A DNA stretch of 64,000 nt from Acinetobacter calcoaceticus (GCF_004345325.1 NZ_SLVJ01000019.1:1-64000); one strand, 5' to 3'; positions 1 through 9,206 are shown, counted from the first letter of the stretch. Made by a program: numbers and translations. Notes: generated from the letters alone by a model not told the origin.

Positions 1-41
1 AGCTCTTTCTCGCATTGCCAGTGAAACGTCAAAAGAAAAGT

Positions 42-58
42 GTGCAACTTAGTTGCAC
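42..58. promoter_or_regulatory. 8-bp inverted repeat upstream of the AraC gene
   Basis: A perfect inverted repeat, GTGCAACT-T-AGTTGCAC, lies about 45 bases before the start of the AraC-type regulator. There is no T-run after it, so it does not look like a terminator. Its near-continuous dyad form fits a protein operator. The factor that would bind it is unknown; AraC proteins more often bind direct repeats. Confidence 0.35.
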
Positions 59-102
59 TACGGAAACTCGATTGCTTTAGCATCGAGTAGTTCATCCCAG
101 CA

Positions 103-984
103 ATGTCTAGTCAAATCTTGATGGAGGATATGCCTCAGTTGCAGCACCTCCATGAAGTTGATTTTTGGCATGATGAACGCATGCCTTATGTGGAAACGCG
201 TAAGGCATGTCACAGTCGGATTTGTTATAAATCACATAGTCACCCTACTTTTTCAATCGGCGCCGTGGATCTGGGGCAAAGTCGTTTAGCTTTTCATGAC
301 CATCCGATACAGATCATCCGTGCAGGTAGTGTGGTCAGTATCCCTGCGCATCTTGAACACGGTTGCAATCCATTGTCTGAGCAAGCATGGAGTTACCAGA
401 TGATGCATCTGGACATGCAGTGGTTAACGCAACTTATTCAAGAATCTGTCACAGAAAATCAATGTGACATAGCTGCCATTCCTCAATATAGCGCTCAAGT
501 CTTGAATAATCCGCAATTGTACCAAGCATTTACTCAGCTTAATCTCGATTTATTTGATCCTCTGAAAACCATATTTGAAAAAGAACAAGCTCTGATTGAG
601 GTGCTGAGCCAAATTTTACTTCCGTCATTGGCATGGCAAAAAATTGATTTTAGTCGCGTACATCAGCTGCAGATTCAGCATTTGCTTGCCTTTATTGGTC
701 AAGCGGATGATTTTGTAAGGCTTGAAACATTGGCTGAACAGATTGATGCCAGTCGTTTTGTGGTGATTCGACTATTTAAACATTTTCTTGGTCTAACCCC
801 ACATGCATTTCAACTCAATAATCGTATTCATCAAGCCCGTGAATTAATTAAACAGGGGCAGAGTATCCTCATCGTGGCGCATCATTTGGGTTTTTGTGAC
901 CAAAGCCATTTTCACCGTGTGTTTAAAGCCCATACGGGTGTGACGCCAAAGCAATATCAACAGAAATTTAAATCCGCAATTTAA
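103..984 (+). CDS. AraC-family transcriptional regulator
   Basis: A 293-residue protein with an N-terminal cupin-like sensing half (roughly residues 20-165, rich in His around residues 40-60) and a C-terminal AraC DNA-binding half (residues about 195-290). The two helix-turn-helix units are visible: LETLAEQIDASRFVVIRLFK, and then the family signature HLGFCDQSHFHRVFKAHTG followed by TPKQYQQ. The ligand cannot be told from sequence. It is followed 57 bases later by a LysE-type exporter on the same strand, an arrangement in which the regulator often controls export of the exporter's substrate. The start is uncertain: a second ATG lies at 121 and neither has a clear ribosome binding site. Confidence 0.85.
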   Translation: MSSQILMEDMPQLQHLHEVDFWHDERMPYVETRKACHSRICYKSHSHPTFSIGAVDLGQSRLAFHDHPIQIIRAGSVVSIPAHLEHGCNPLSEQAWSYQMMHLDMQWLTQLIQESVTENQCDIAAIPQYSAQVLNNPQLYQAFTQLNLDLFDPLKTIFEKEQALIEVLSQILLPSLAWQKIDFSRVHQLQIQHLLAFIGQADDFVRLETLAEQIDASRFVVIRLFKHFLGLTPHAFQLNNRIHQARELIKQGQSILIVAHHLGFCDQSHFHRVFKAHTGVTPKQYQQKFKSAI

Positions 985-1041
985 TACAAGACCCTCAATC
1001 AGCGTTTCATTAAAGTCAGGCTCCCAGTTGAGGAGTTAGTG

Positions 1042-1665
1042 ATGGACATATTCTTGGTCATTGCATTGACCCATTTTATCGCCTTAGTTTCACCAGGCCC
1101 CGATTTCTTTTTATTATTGACCACCTTACTTGGTCAGGGACGTCGTGCTGCGATTGGGGTGTGCTTGGGTATTGGTCTTGGAAATGCGTTACTGCTTTTG
1201 TTGATCTATGCTGTGATGTATCTGTTGGGTTCACTCGATCCAGTCTTGATCTTGTTAATGCAGTATTTAGGTGCTGTTTATCTGATTTATTTAGCCATCT
1301 GCTGTATTCAAGCTGCGCGACAACCGATGCAATTACACGCTGAGCCGCCTATACGCCAGCAGATATTGCTGCCTGATTTAAAATATCTACTCTTGGGTTT
1401 ACAGTCGAGTTTGTTAAATCCAAAAAATATGCTGTTTTACGGTAGTTTGATCTTGCTGGTATATGGGAAGTTTGCAGCTTGGCAACATTTGTTGCTCAGT
1501 ATTTGGATGGTTGCTGTGGTGATGATCTGGAATGTACTGCTATTAAAATTACTCAGTCGCCAGACCTGGCTTGATTGGCTAAAAGCCAAACTGGCTTGGA
1601 TCTATTATTTATCCGCTGCTTGCTTTGTGATTTTTGCCAGTGCTGGATTGCTGCTGCAAATTTAA
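1042..1665 (+). CDS. LysE/RhtB-family amino-acid exporter
   Basis: A 207-residue inner-membrane protein with about six hydrophobic segments and the family N-terminal signature VSPGPDFFLLLTTLLGQGRR. The loop sequence LLNPKNMLFYGS matches the second conserved LysE/RhtB region. Members export amino acids such as lysine, threonine or homoserine lactones; the substrate here cannot be assigned. The ATG at 1042 is preferred over the adjacent GTG at 1039 because GAGGAG at 1031-1035 gives good spacing. It probably pairs functionally with the AraC regulator just upstream. Confidence 0.85.
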   Translation: MDIFLVIALTHFIALVSPGPDFFLLLTTLLGQGRRAAIGVCLGIGLGNALLLLLIYAVMYLLGSLDPVLILLMQYLGAVYLIYLAICCIQAARQPMQLHAEPPIRQQILLPDLKYLLLGLQSSLLNPKNMLFYGSLILLVYGKFAAWQHLLLSIWMVAVVMIWNVLLLKLLSRQTWLDWLKAKLAWIYYLSAACFVIFASAGLLLQI

Positions 1666-1716
1666 TCCTTCAGCAATGCTTAAAGCTGTCCATAAAACGA
1701 TCTCAGTAAACGTGAA

Positions 1717-1748
1717 AATGGATGGCAATTCTTTCATTACCATCCATT
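1717..1748. terminator. Stem-loop between convergent genes
   Basis: A 9-bp perfect stem (AATGGATGG / CCATCCATT) with a 14-base loop lies between the LysE exporter and the convergent desulfurase pseudogene. T-runs on both sides are weak, so termination is likely but not certain. Confidence 0.45.
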
Positions 1749-1821
1749 CAATGCTTATAATCGCCTAAGTTAATTGCTTAAGTCAGTCGCTTGCTGAGTA
1801 TTAAAAATCTCATTCAGTTGA

Positions 1822-3703
1822 TTAGACGCTGTGTTGACGGCGCACCAATTGCTGTAATACCGCGACCATCTGATCGATCTCGTCCGTGGTATTGTAAAAG
1901 GCCAAAGACGGTCGTACCGTTTGCTCTACACCAAAGCGCCTTAAGATCGGTTGAGCACAATGGTGGCCAGAACGGACTGCGATACCATGTCGATTTAGGG
2001 CTTGTCCAACTTGTTCAGTTGAGTAGCCTTTTAATATAAATGACATTACCGAGGCTTTATTCAAGGCTGTCCCAATCATGCTTAAGCCAGGCACAGCACT
2101 GAGTGCATATTGACCATAAGCCAATAAATCATGTTCATAGCGCGCAATATTCTGCATACCAATCGCTTGAATGTATTCCAATGCTGCGCCTAAACCGACT
2201 GCATCCGCCACCTTCCCATACCGGCATGCTTTCGAGCAGTTCTGGTTTGGCATAGACAGCACCTATACCGGTAGGGCCAAAGACCTTATGACCAGAAAAA
2301 ACAAAAAAATCAGCATCTAAGCCGCGAACATCGGTGGACATATGCGATACAGATTGGGCACCATCCACCAATACTCGTACATTTTTGCCATGCGCGATCT
2401 GAATGACTTCGGCAACAGGTGTCACTGTACCCAAAGCATTGGACACCTGAGTGATCGAGATCAATTTAGTGCGTGGTGTGATCAGGTTGGGCAAGCTTTG
2501 CAGCATAATCTGACCAGTATCATCCACAGGAATGACCTTGAGTTTGGCCCCAGTTTGTTGACATAACTGATACCAGGGTACGATGTTGGCATGGTGCTCT
2601 AGATGCGACACGATGATCTCATCACCCGCTGCAATGTTCTGCACGCCCCAGGTTTTGGCAATCAAATTGATCCCTTCAGTGGCACCACGTACAAAGATGA
2701 TTTCTTGACTGGACTCGGCGCCAATAAATTCAGCCACGACTTGACGTGCATGTTCATAGGCATCGGTGGCTCGTGCCGCCATAGTGTGTGCTGCACGATG
2801 AATATTGGAATTTTCATTTTGATAAAAATAACCAATACGATCGATCACTTGTTGTGGCTTTTGGGTGGTTGCAGCATTGTCCAACCACACCAAGGATTGA
2901 CCATTGATTTGTTGTTGTAGGATCGGAAAGTCGCGACGAATTTGCTGCACATCTAAAGCCTGTGTGCTGGTACTGATAAATTGCGTCTGCGGTGGCTGAT
3001 ACTGTTGTTGATTGGCTTGAGGCTTAAGATTTAGCTCGGGCAGATCCAAAAAGTAATAAGGTTCAGTCTGAGCCGAAGCGGTATTACTTTGATGAGAGGG
3101 CAGCGAGTGCTGTTGGCTAGCAGCTTGTTGCTGTTCAGTCCATGTAGATGACTCTGCTGCAACTGAGGGTTGCGCTATTATTTCTGCTTCAGATGCTGCA
3201 GGTGATTTAAATTCATTGATGAAATAGAACGGCGAAACAGCCTCCGAATGCCCCTGTTTTAGATCTGAGGTCATGATCGGACCGACCTGATCTCTAAATT
3301 GAGGAAATTGTGGCTCAAAGGGTGGTTTAGGTAAATTTGCCCCACCGATGACAGGGGCAGATGCCATTGCCCGCCGTTCAGGATGATCGGGATAGTTGGG
3401 AATATGCTCTGGAAAATCAGGATTTAAACTTTTTTCAAAGCCGATGTTCGGCGCACGTTGTCCCAATGCAACCAAGGGTTCAGCAGGTTGAGCCACATGC
3501 GGTGGATGAGCAAGATCGGGACTGACATCAAAATTCAGCCCATGCGTGGAGGTGTCGGATTGATTTGGCCATGCACTAAAAAATTCATTGGCAAGACGAG
3601 CAATGCTGGCGACATCGGGGAAATTGGGCGGTGCTGTGACACCGCTCAATTCTGGTGTCAACTCAGCGCCGTGTAGATCACTTGAAGTTGATTGTATAGT
3701 CAT
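1822..3703 (-). pseudogene. Encapsulin cargo cysteine desulfurase, frameshifted by deletion
   Basis: SufS/CsdA-type PLP-dependent cysteine desulfurase with a long N-terminal extension of about 225 residues, low in complexity and rich in P, Q and S, carrying the short motifs LARLANEFFSAWP, FYFINEF and YYFLDLPE. Such an extension is known to load this enzyme into family 2A encapsulin shells. The catalytic core begins near QQIRRDFPILQQQ and includes the PLP lysine (SGHKVFGPTG). Near 2203-2211 the reading frame breaks: MPVWEGGG is followed out of frame by ADAVGLGAALE, whereas SufS has about 28 residues between these points, including the RFEAGTP stretch. The catalytic-cysteine loop SGHHCAQP is only in the downstream fragment (frame of 1822-2262). 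The start at 3703 has GGAGG 12 bases upstream and overlaps the shell gene. Confidence 0.85.
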
Positions 3704-4610
3704 GATATTTATCCACCTCCACATCTTCTAAGATCGCTAAAGCATCATCAGTCAAAACTGCAAGTGAACAATAAAGTGAAATTAAATAAGAAGAGATGGC
3801 ATTACGGTTGATGCCCATAAATCTGACTGAAAGCCCTGGGGATTGTTCACCCGCCAAGCCGGGTTGAAATAAACCTACGATCCCTTGTCTTTTCTCACCG
3901 ACCCGCAGCAGAATAATTTTGCTCTTGCCATCTTCTACAGGGATCTTGTTGGAAGGAATCAAGGGGATACCGCGCCAAGTAATAAACTGCGAACCAAAGA
4001 GGCTGACTGTCGGTGGGGGTACGCCGCGACGAGTACATTCACGACCAAATGCGGCGATAGCATCAGGATGAGCCAAGAAAAATCCGGGTTCTTTCCATAC
4101 TTTACGAATAAGGTCATCGAGGTCATCTGGGGTTGGTGGGCCATTTAAAGTGGAAATACGTTGGGTATCCGCAGCACTGGCCAATAAACCATATTCCGGG
4201 TTATTGATTAGCTCACTTTCTTGGCGTTCTTTAATGGTTTCAATGGTCAGACGTAACTGTTCTTTAATTTGGTCATGTGGGCTGCTGTATAAATCAGCAA
4301 CGCGCGTATGTACATCGAGTACTGTGGAAACGCCATTGAGGAAATATTCACGCGGTTGAGCGTCATAATCTACAAAGGTTTGTGGGAGTGTGGCTTCATC
4401 ACGTTGGGTACAGGCGACTTGTATATCATCGGTATTTGAGACTCGGTTGACTCTATAGATACCTGCTTCAACAGGGATCCATTGTAATAAATGGGTGAGC
4501 CATCTTGGGGTAATGGTTGAAAGTTGCGGAACCGTTTTCGTCGCATTGGCCAGTTGTCTTGCTGCATGATCCGCAAGGGCAAGCTGGCTTTTATCGGTAT
4601 GCTTAGCCAT
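3678..4610 (-). CDS. Family 2A encapsulin shell protein
   Basis: A 310-residue HK97-fold protein that should self-assemble into the icosahedral shell of a sulfur-metabolism nanocompartment. I recognise the family 2A encapsulin (SrpI-like, formerly 'major membrane protein I') from stretches such as WKEPGFFLAHPDAIAAFGRE, the preceding TPDDLDDLIRKVW and the C-terminal VDKYHDYTINF. No cyclic-nucleotide-binding insertion is present, which separates it from family 2B. The gene lies directly before the cargo desulfurase, overlapping it by 26 bases, as is typical of these operons. The serine acetyltransferase and rhodanese upstream complete the conserved neighbourhood. The shell gene is intact even though its cargo is broken. 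Confidence 0.9.
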   Translation of the reverse strand: MAKHTDKSQLALADHAARQLANATKTVPQLSTITPRWLTHLLQWIPVEAGIYRVNRVSNTDDIQVACTQRDEATLPQTFVDYDAQPREYFLNGVSTVLDVHTRVADLYSSPHDQIKEQLRLTIETIKERQESELINNPEYGLLASAADTQRISTLNGPPTPDDLDDLIRKVWKEPGFFLAHPDAIAAFGRECTRRGVPPPTVSLFGSQFITWRGIPLIPSNKIPVEDGKSKIILLRVGEKRQGIVGLFQPGLAGEQSPGLSVRFMGINRNAISSYLISLYCSLAVLTDDALAILEDVEVDKYHDYTINFK

Positions 4611-4894
4611 AACTCTTTTTTCCTATTTTGTTAGCCTTTTTAGAGAGGCTTTAATCGTAATTTGATTTTCTAATTGAGACGGAGTGTCACAGGTGAAGGG
4701 TAGAGCTTGTTGTTTTAATTATTAAATATCAATATATTATAAACTAAACTTAATTTTCCCTATATAACTGATAAGAATATCTTTATAATTAAAACAAGCA
4801 AAGCCAGAATAAAACATTTACTAAAACCCACCAATAAATAATCTTAAGTTTTTGTTTTATTTTATTTAATTTTCTAACATAGGTTTTAAATGAT
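4611..4894. other. AT-rich gap inside the encapsulin operon
   Basis: This 284-base stretch between the serine acetyltransferase and the shell gene is very AT-rich and has no open reading frame that looks real. It is long for an intra-operon gap and may hold a separate promoter for shell plus cargo, so that they can be made without the two upstream enzymes. I see no clear -35/-10 pair and no terminator. Confidence 0.4.
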
Positions 4895-5839
4895 TTAAAC
4901 TGTAGGCGCTTGTATTGGGGGAACATGAGCAGCGGAAGGAGACTGTAATATATGGCTGCCAGCGGGAACGCTATGGGTCAACCAAACATTACCACCTATC
5001 ACAGAACCCTTTCCGATACAGATACGTCCCAGAATGGTCGCGCCCGCATAAATCACCACATCATCTTCAACGATTGGATGGCGTGGATAATTCTTTTTTA
5101 ATGCACCTTCTTCAGTTAATTCAAAACGTTTAGCGCCTAAAGTCACCGCTTGATATAAACGCACATGTTGACCAATGATGCAGGTTTCACCAATCACCAC
5201 ACCTGTACCATGATCGATAAAAAATCCTGCACCGATTTGAGCACCAGGATGTATATCAATTCCTGTACTCGAGTGCGCTGATTCAGAAATCATTCGCGCA
5301 ATAAAGGGCACATCTTGATAAAGTTGATGTGCTAAACGGTGGTACATAATCGCCATCACCCCTGGATAACACAGCAAGATTTCATCAACACTGTGTGCAG
5401 AAGGATCTCCTTCATAAGCGGCGTAAACATCGAGATCAATCAGGCGCCGAATATGGGGAAGTTGATTGGCAAAATTTTGTACAACATGTTCAGCACTGGG
5501 TCGATGAGTGCAAATTGCTTCTGGATCTAAACGTTGTGGATCTAAACCCTGATCTTGCACACCTTGATGAAGTGCAAGGACGACTTGGCTATGTAATTCA
5601 TTTAGCACCCGTTCGAGGGTATAGGCGATATAGTCATCTTCACTTTCCTGACGTAACTCAGATGGGCCTAAACGCATCGGAAATAATATACCGCATAAAT
5701 CTTCCAAAATTAACTTTAAAGCTTGCTTTGAAGGAAATTCCCGACCACCGATTTCTATGCTGCGATGTTGGCGTTGACGCCATTGATGTCGTGCCTGTTG
5801 TAAACCCTGTATGACAGGATGAATGTTCCATTGAGTCAC
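4895..5839 (-). CDS. epsC: Serine O-acetyltransferase (EpsC/CysE type)
   Basis: A 314-residue enzyme that acetylates serine with acetyl-CoA to O-acetylserine, the direct precursor of cysteine. The C-terminal third shows the left-handed beta-helix hexapeptide repeats and the active-site region IDIHPGAQIGAGFFIDHGTG, followed by VVIGETCIIG. The N-terminal 150 residues form the helical domain found in the longer EpsC-type enzymes. It lies between the rhodanese gene (62 bases upstream) and the encapsulin shell, a conserved family 2A encapsulin neighbourhood. It would supply precursor for the cysteine that the compartment desulfurase consumes. No truncation or missing catalytic His is seen. Confidence 0.92.
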   Translation of the reverse strand: MTQWNIHPVIQGLQQARHQWRQRQHRSIEIGGREFPSKQALKLILEDLCGILFPMRLGPSELRQESEDDYIAYTLERVLNELHSQVVLALHQGVQDQGLDPQRLDPEAICTHRPSAEHVVQNFANQLPHIRRLIDLDVYAAYEGDPSAHSVDEILLCYPGVMAIMYHRLAHQLYQDVPFIARMISESAHSSTGIDIHPGAQIGAGFFIDHGTGVVIGETCIIGQHVRLYQAVTLGAKRFELTEEGALKKNYPRHPIVEDDVVIYAGATILGRICIGKGSVIGGNVWLTHSVPAGSHILQSPSAAHVPPIQAPTV

Positions 5840-5901
5840 TTTGATTCCTTATAAGTGTTCGCGACAGGACTATTTTTATGCGGTTTGATAGAAAAAACAG
5901 C

Positions 5902-6411
5902 TTAATCTTGTTGCCAAGGTAAGTGATGGGTTTTCCAACCATTGGATTGATTGCGTTGAAGTGACTGATTTAAATCACCTTCGAAACCTTCGAGTACATT
6001 ATAAATATGTTTAAAACCTGCATTGAAAGCAGCTTCGGCAGCGAGTGCTGAACGTCGTGCACTACGACACAGCAGTAAAATGTTTTGATCTTTGCCTACT
6101 TTTGTTTCTAGTTCTTTAATAAATCGAGGGTTACGATTAAATGCAGTTCCTGTCGCCCATGGGATGTGGACACTTTCGCTGACATAGCCAACAAATTTAC
6201 GTTCTTCATTGGTACGTACATCGACCAAAATCGCTCGATCCAATTGCACCAGTTGCCAGGCATCTATAGGGTGAATACTTCCACTAAAATTGAGCTCATG
6301 TTGCTGTGCATAATGCTGTGCATTGGTGAAGATCTCATCTGCATCTAGAATTGGATGCGTGGTCTCAGTTAAGCTAGCTGAGTCATGTAATAGGTCAATT
6401 TTGGCGTTCAT
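5902..6411 (-). CDS. Rhodanese-domain sulfurtransferase
   Basis: A 169-residue single-domain rhodanese. The active-site loop LLCRSARRSALAA carries the catalytic cysteine that accepts a persulfide sulfur, and the domain is preceded by LVDVRTNEERKFVGYV. It is the first gene of the minus-strand operon rhodanese, serine acetyltransferase, shell, desulfurase, so its likely role is to take sulfur released by the encapsulated desulfurase or feed it onward. The start at 6411 (MNAKIDLL) is chosen over the ATG at 6432 because AAGGA sits 7 bases before it. Confidence 0.88.
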   Translation of the reverse strand: MNAKIDLLHDSASLTETTHPILDADEIFTNAQHYAQQHELNFSGSIHPIDAWQLVQLDRAILVDVRTNEERKFVGYVSESVHIPWATGTAFNRNPRFIKELETKVGKDQNILLLCRSARRSALAAEAAFNAGFKHIYNVLEGFEGDLNQSLQRNQSNGWKTHHLPWQQD

Positions 6412-6432
6412 AAATTCATCCTTAATGTTCAC

Positions 6433-6800
6433 AATATCAATATGATCCGACCAATTGATGCTACGCTGCTTTATTTATCCATAAAAATAATCAATATCTA
6501 TTTAGATATCTTATATTGTTAAATAAAGCTTTAGTCATTTTATAAGTTTTTGATATTCATTTAAAAAAAAGTTTTATTGCGCTGGTATTCAGTATTAATA
6601 AACTGAATGTTTACAGGATATTTACTTTGAGGCCTGTCTTTCGAGTGTTTGGGTTTATAAAACTTGATTGAACTAAATGTTTAATAATTCTAAAATTATC
6701 AACAATGTTAAATTGATCTCATCGTTGTTATCTGCATTGCACACATGGCGCAAGACGGATTAAACAAGGCGAGATCCTATGCCGTGGTTGATATATCCTG
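6433..6800. other. Divergent intergenic region
   Basis: A 368-base AT-rich region between the rhodanese operon (leftward) and the bestrophin gene (rightward). It must hold both promoters. I see no RNA gene or reading frame worth calling and no strong inverted repeat. Confidence 0.4.
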
Positions 6801-7712
6801 ATGATCGTACGTGATAAAAGTAGTGTGTTTAATCTGTTGTTTGCTTGGCAAGGCACGATTTTACCTAAGGTTTTACCTGCACTGATCGTTGTGGTGTGTA
6901 TCTCAACCTTGTTGGTTTATCTCAGCTTACAGCATATGTTGTCAGTGCCTGAAGTACCGGCCATTGGTTTTACGATTTTCGGGATTATTCTTTCGATATT
7001 CTTAAGCTTTCGCAATAATGCGTGCTATGACCGCTGGTGGGAAGGACGTAAATTGTGGGGGGCGCTGATTGCCAATTCACGGCATATCTCACGTGATTCA
7101 CATGTGTTAAGTGCCAGCAGACGGCAAAAAATCATCTATGACGTGATGATGTTTAGCAAATTACTTAAAGATCGATTGCGTCAACAAGATTCCTTTTTTG
7201 AAACTGAGCAGGCACAACACGCGCTTAGCTCTGAGTTGTTTGAGGATCTCAAGCACAATATTAATGCCTCGCAATTTATTTTAGAAGAAATCCAAAAGGA
7301 TCTGGTTCAAGCACTACGTAATCAAGAGATTAGCGATATTATTTATAGCACCTTAACCAAACATATTGTGGCCTTAGGGGATATTCAAGCGGGATGTGAT
7401 CGGATCGTGAGTACACCATTACCCTTTGCATATTCAGTGTTGCTACATCGGACCGTCTATTGTTTCTGCCTGATTTTACCTTTTAGTTTAGAAGCCAGTT
7501 TAGGTATTTGGACACCGGTGCTGGTCGGATTGATTGCTTATTTGTTTTTGGGACTCGATGCATTGAGCACCCAACTGGAAGAACCTTTTGGTCTGCAGGA
7601 AAATGACTTGCCGCTGGACTCGATTGTGCGTTTGGTGGAAAGGGAAATGTTAAGTTCACTGGGTGAGGAGTTACCTGTTGCGATTCCGATTATCAAAGGC
7701 AACTTAAGTTAA
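6801..7712 (+). CDS. Bestrophin-family membrane protein (UPF0187/YneE-like)
   Basis: A 303-residue membrane protein. The N-terminal segment RDKSSVFNLLFAWQGTILPK and the later RNNACYDRWWEGRKLWGALI are the family hallmarks; R-W-E-x-R is shared with bacterial bestrophins. Hydrophobic segments appear near residues 22-45, 52-70, 205-225 and 230-250. Bacterial homologues form pentameric channels, cation-selective in the one well-studied case. The C-terminal LQENDLPLDSIVRLVEREML is also typical. It is a single gene with weak ribosome binding, unrelated in function to its neighbours as far as can be seen. Confidence 0.85.
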   Translation: MIVRDKSSVFNLLFAWQGTILPKVLPALIVVVCISTLLVYLSLQHMLSVPEVPAIGFTIFGIILSIFLSFRNNACYDRWWEGRKLWGALIANSRHISRDSHVLSASRRQKIIYDVMMFSKLLKDRLRQQDSFFETEQAQHALSSELFEDLKHNINASQFILEEIQKDLVQALRNQEISDIIYSTLTKHIVALGDIQAGCDRIVSTPLPFAYSVLLHRTVYCFCLILPFSLEASLGIWTPVLVGLIAYLFLGLDALSTQLEEPFGLQENDLPLDSIVRLVEREMLSSLGEELPVAIPIIKGNLS

Positions 7713-7835
7713 ATTTTTGGCATTGATCGGATATTGGTGTTTGATATTTAAAGCGAAAATCTTTTCATTGCCGATATTGGTTGAAATCCGTTTAGGAGTT
7801 CTGAGATTGTGGCATCGGAATTGCGGTATTATTTT

Positions 7836-7851
7836 TTGAGTGTTCACTCAA
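7836..7851. promoter_or_regulatory. Inverted repeat TTGAGTG-TT-CACTCAA upstream of cynS
   Basis: A perfect 7-bp dyad with a 2-base spacer lies about 130 bases before cynS. TGAGTG/CACTCA half-sites are common for TetR-family repressors, so this looks like an operator. The usual cyanase regulator CynR is LysR-type and no regulator gene is adjacent. Confidence 0.4.
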
Positions 7852-7981
7852 GGTAGCTCGAGGCATTATATTCGCCGATGGGTTGGGCTCAATATTTAAA
7901 TGGTTTAATTAGTGGTTTAAAAACAATCAGAAAGGCTGTATCGCTGACCGATAGTCGTCTGAATAATTCAAGGAATAAACA

Positions 7982-8431
7982 ATGATAAAAAATCGTGATC
8001 AAGTGACTGAACAAATTTTGGCGGCCAAAGTAAGCAAAGGGTTGAAGTGGCGTGATGTGGCTGCAAAACTGGGTTTATCCAAAGAGTGGGTGACTGCAGC
8101 CTGTCTGGGTCAAATGACCTTTGATAAAAGCCAAGCTGAAATTATTGGTGAGATATTTGAACTTTCGGATCAAGCCATTGCATGGTTACAGATCGCGCCC
8201 TATAAAGGTGCTTCATCGCTTGCTGCACCGAGTGACCCTTTGATCTATCGGTGGTATGAAGTGGTCAGTGTCTATGGGCCTACCATTAAAGAATTGATTC
8301 ATGAAGAGTTTGGCGATGGCATCATGAGTGCGATTGATTTTAATATGGATATTCAGCGAGAAGCCCATCCCCATGGAGATCGGGTTAATGTGGTGCTCTC
8401 AGGCAAATTTTTGGGGTATAAACCCTTTTAG
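7982..8431 (+). CDS. cynS: Cyanate hydratase (cyanase)
   Basis: A 149-residue enzyme that converts cyanate and bicarbonate to ammonia and carbon dioxide through carbamate; the family forms decamers. The N-terminal helical domain (residues 1-75, WRDVAAKLGLSKEWVTAACL) and the catalytic domain are both complete. Residues matching the catalytic Arg and Glu occur in DPLIYRWYEVV and the catalytic Ser in GDGIMSAIDF. AAGGA ten bases before the ATG gives a good ribosome binding site. No carbonic anhydrase (cynT) is adjacent; a Nudix hydrolase follows 34 bases later. Confidence 0.95.
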   Translation: MIKNRDQVTEQILAAKVSKGLKWRDVAAKLGLSKEWVTAACLGQMTFDKSQAEIIGEIFELSDQAIAWLQIAPYKGASSLAAPSDPLIYRWYEVVSVYGPTIKELIHEEFGDGIMSAIDFNMDIQREAHPHGDRVNVVLSGKFLGYKPF

Positions 8432-8465
8432 ATCTGTATCGGTCTGTGCGAGAGGATGGTTGGTT

Positions 8466-9092
8466 ATGGCGGATGAAGTGAATCGTGATTGGATTGGAAT
8501 ACTGCATCAAATCACCGGATTGGCTCAATCGGGATTGCATTATAGTCAGGATATTCATGATCAAGAGCGCTATTTGCAGCTCTTAGGTCATGTCGAACAA
8601 TTACTGAAGGTACAGCAAGTCAATACCGATTGTTTTCAGCACAATATTCTACAAGATGTCGGCTATGCCACACCGAAAATCGACGTACGTGCGGTTGTAT
8701 TCAAGGACAGGCAGTTGCTATTGGTGAAAGAATCCAGTGATGGACGCTGGTCTTTACCGGGTGGTTGGGCCGATTCGGGATATTCAGCAGCTGAAAATAC
8801 CGTTAAGGAAGTTTTGGAGGAAACAGGATTACATGTGCGCTGTCAGCAATTAATGGCCTTGACGGATATGCGTAAACATCCTCATCCTCAAATGTTCTTA
8901 CATGTGTATAAGGTTTTTTTCCGCTGTGAAATCCTCGGCGGGACTTTAAAAACCAGTGCTGAAACCACTGATCTGAATTTTTTTAGTTTAGACAATTTAC
9001 CTGAGCTCTCGACTGCACGAGTTACTTATCAACAAATCAAACAATGTTTTGATGCGCTAGATCAACCGAGTCATCGCACGTATTTTGATTAA
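8466..9092 (+). CDS. Nudix hydrolase with N-terminal helical domain
   Basis: A 208-residue protein. Residues about 1-60 resemble the helical Nudix_N_2 extension, and the Nudix domain follows from DVRAVVFKDRQLLLVKESSD. The Nudix box GGWADSGYSAAENTVKEVLE then ETGL departs from the classical GX5EX7REUXEEXGU form by having Y for the first E and K for R, as I remember for this ADP-ribose pyrophosphatase-like subgroup. Substrate is unassigned. The start at 8466 is preferred: it has GAGAGG upstream and matches the family N-terminus; an upstream extension would overlap cynS in another frame. It is likely cotranscribed with cynS. Confidence 0.82.
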   Translation: MADEVNRDWIGILHQITGLAQSGLHYSQDIHDQERYLQLLGHVEQLLKVQQVNTDCFQHNILQDVGYATPKIDVRAVVFKDRQLLLVKESSDGRWSLPGGWADSGYSAAENTVKEVLEETGLHVRCQQLMALTDMRKHPHPQMFLHVYKVFFRCEILGGTLKTSAETTDLNFFSLDNLPELSTARVTYQQIKQCFDALDQPSHRTYFD

Positions 9093-9149
9093 GTGATTTG
9101 ACTAAGTGAATTGATTAAAATTTTTATTAAAGTTAATAGCCAATATAAA

Positions 9150-9183
9150 AATGCCTGAATCAGGCAAAGCAGATTCAGGCATT
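9150..9183. terminator. Bidirectional terminator hairpin
   Basis: The stem ATGCCTGAATC / GATTCAGGCAT, 11 bp with a loop of about 11 bases, sits between the convergent Nudix and META-domain genes. It can serve both strands; T-runs are short. Confidence 0.6.
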
Positions 9184-9206
9184 GAACACGGAGTTATAAT
9201 CCAGGC

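Noticed and set aside
3678..4610. Prophage capsid reading of the encapsulin gene
   Set aside because: It has the HK97 fold but the operon with serine acetyltransferase, rhodanese and desulfurase carrying a loading domain fits family 2A encapsulin; no portal, protease or terminase genes are near.
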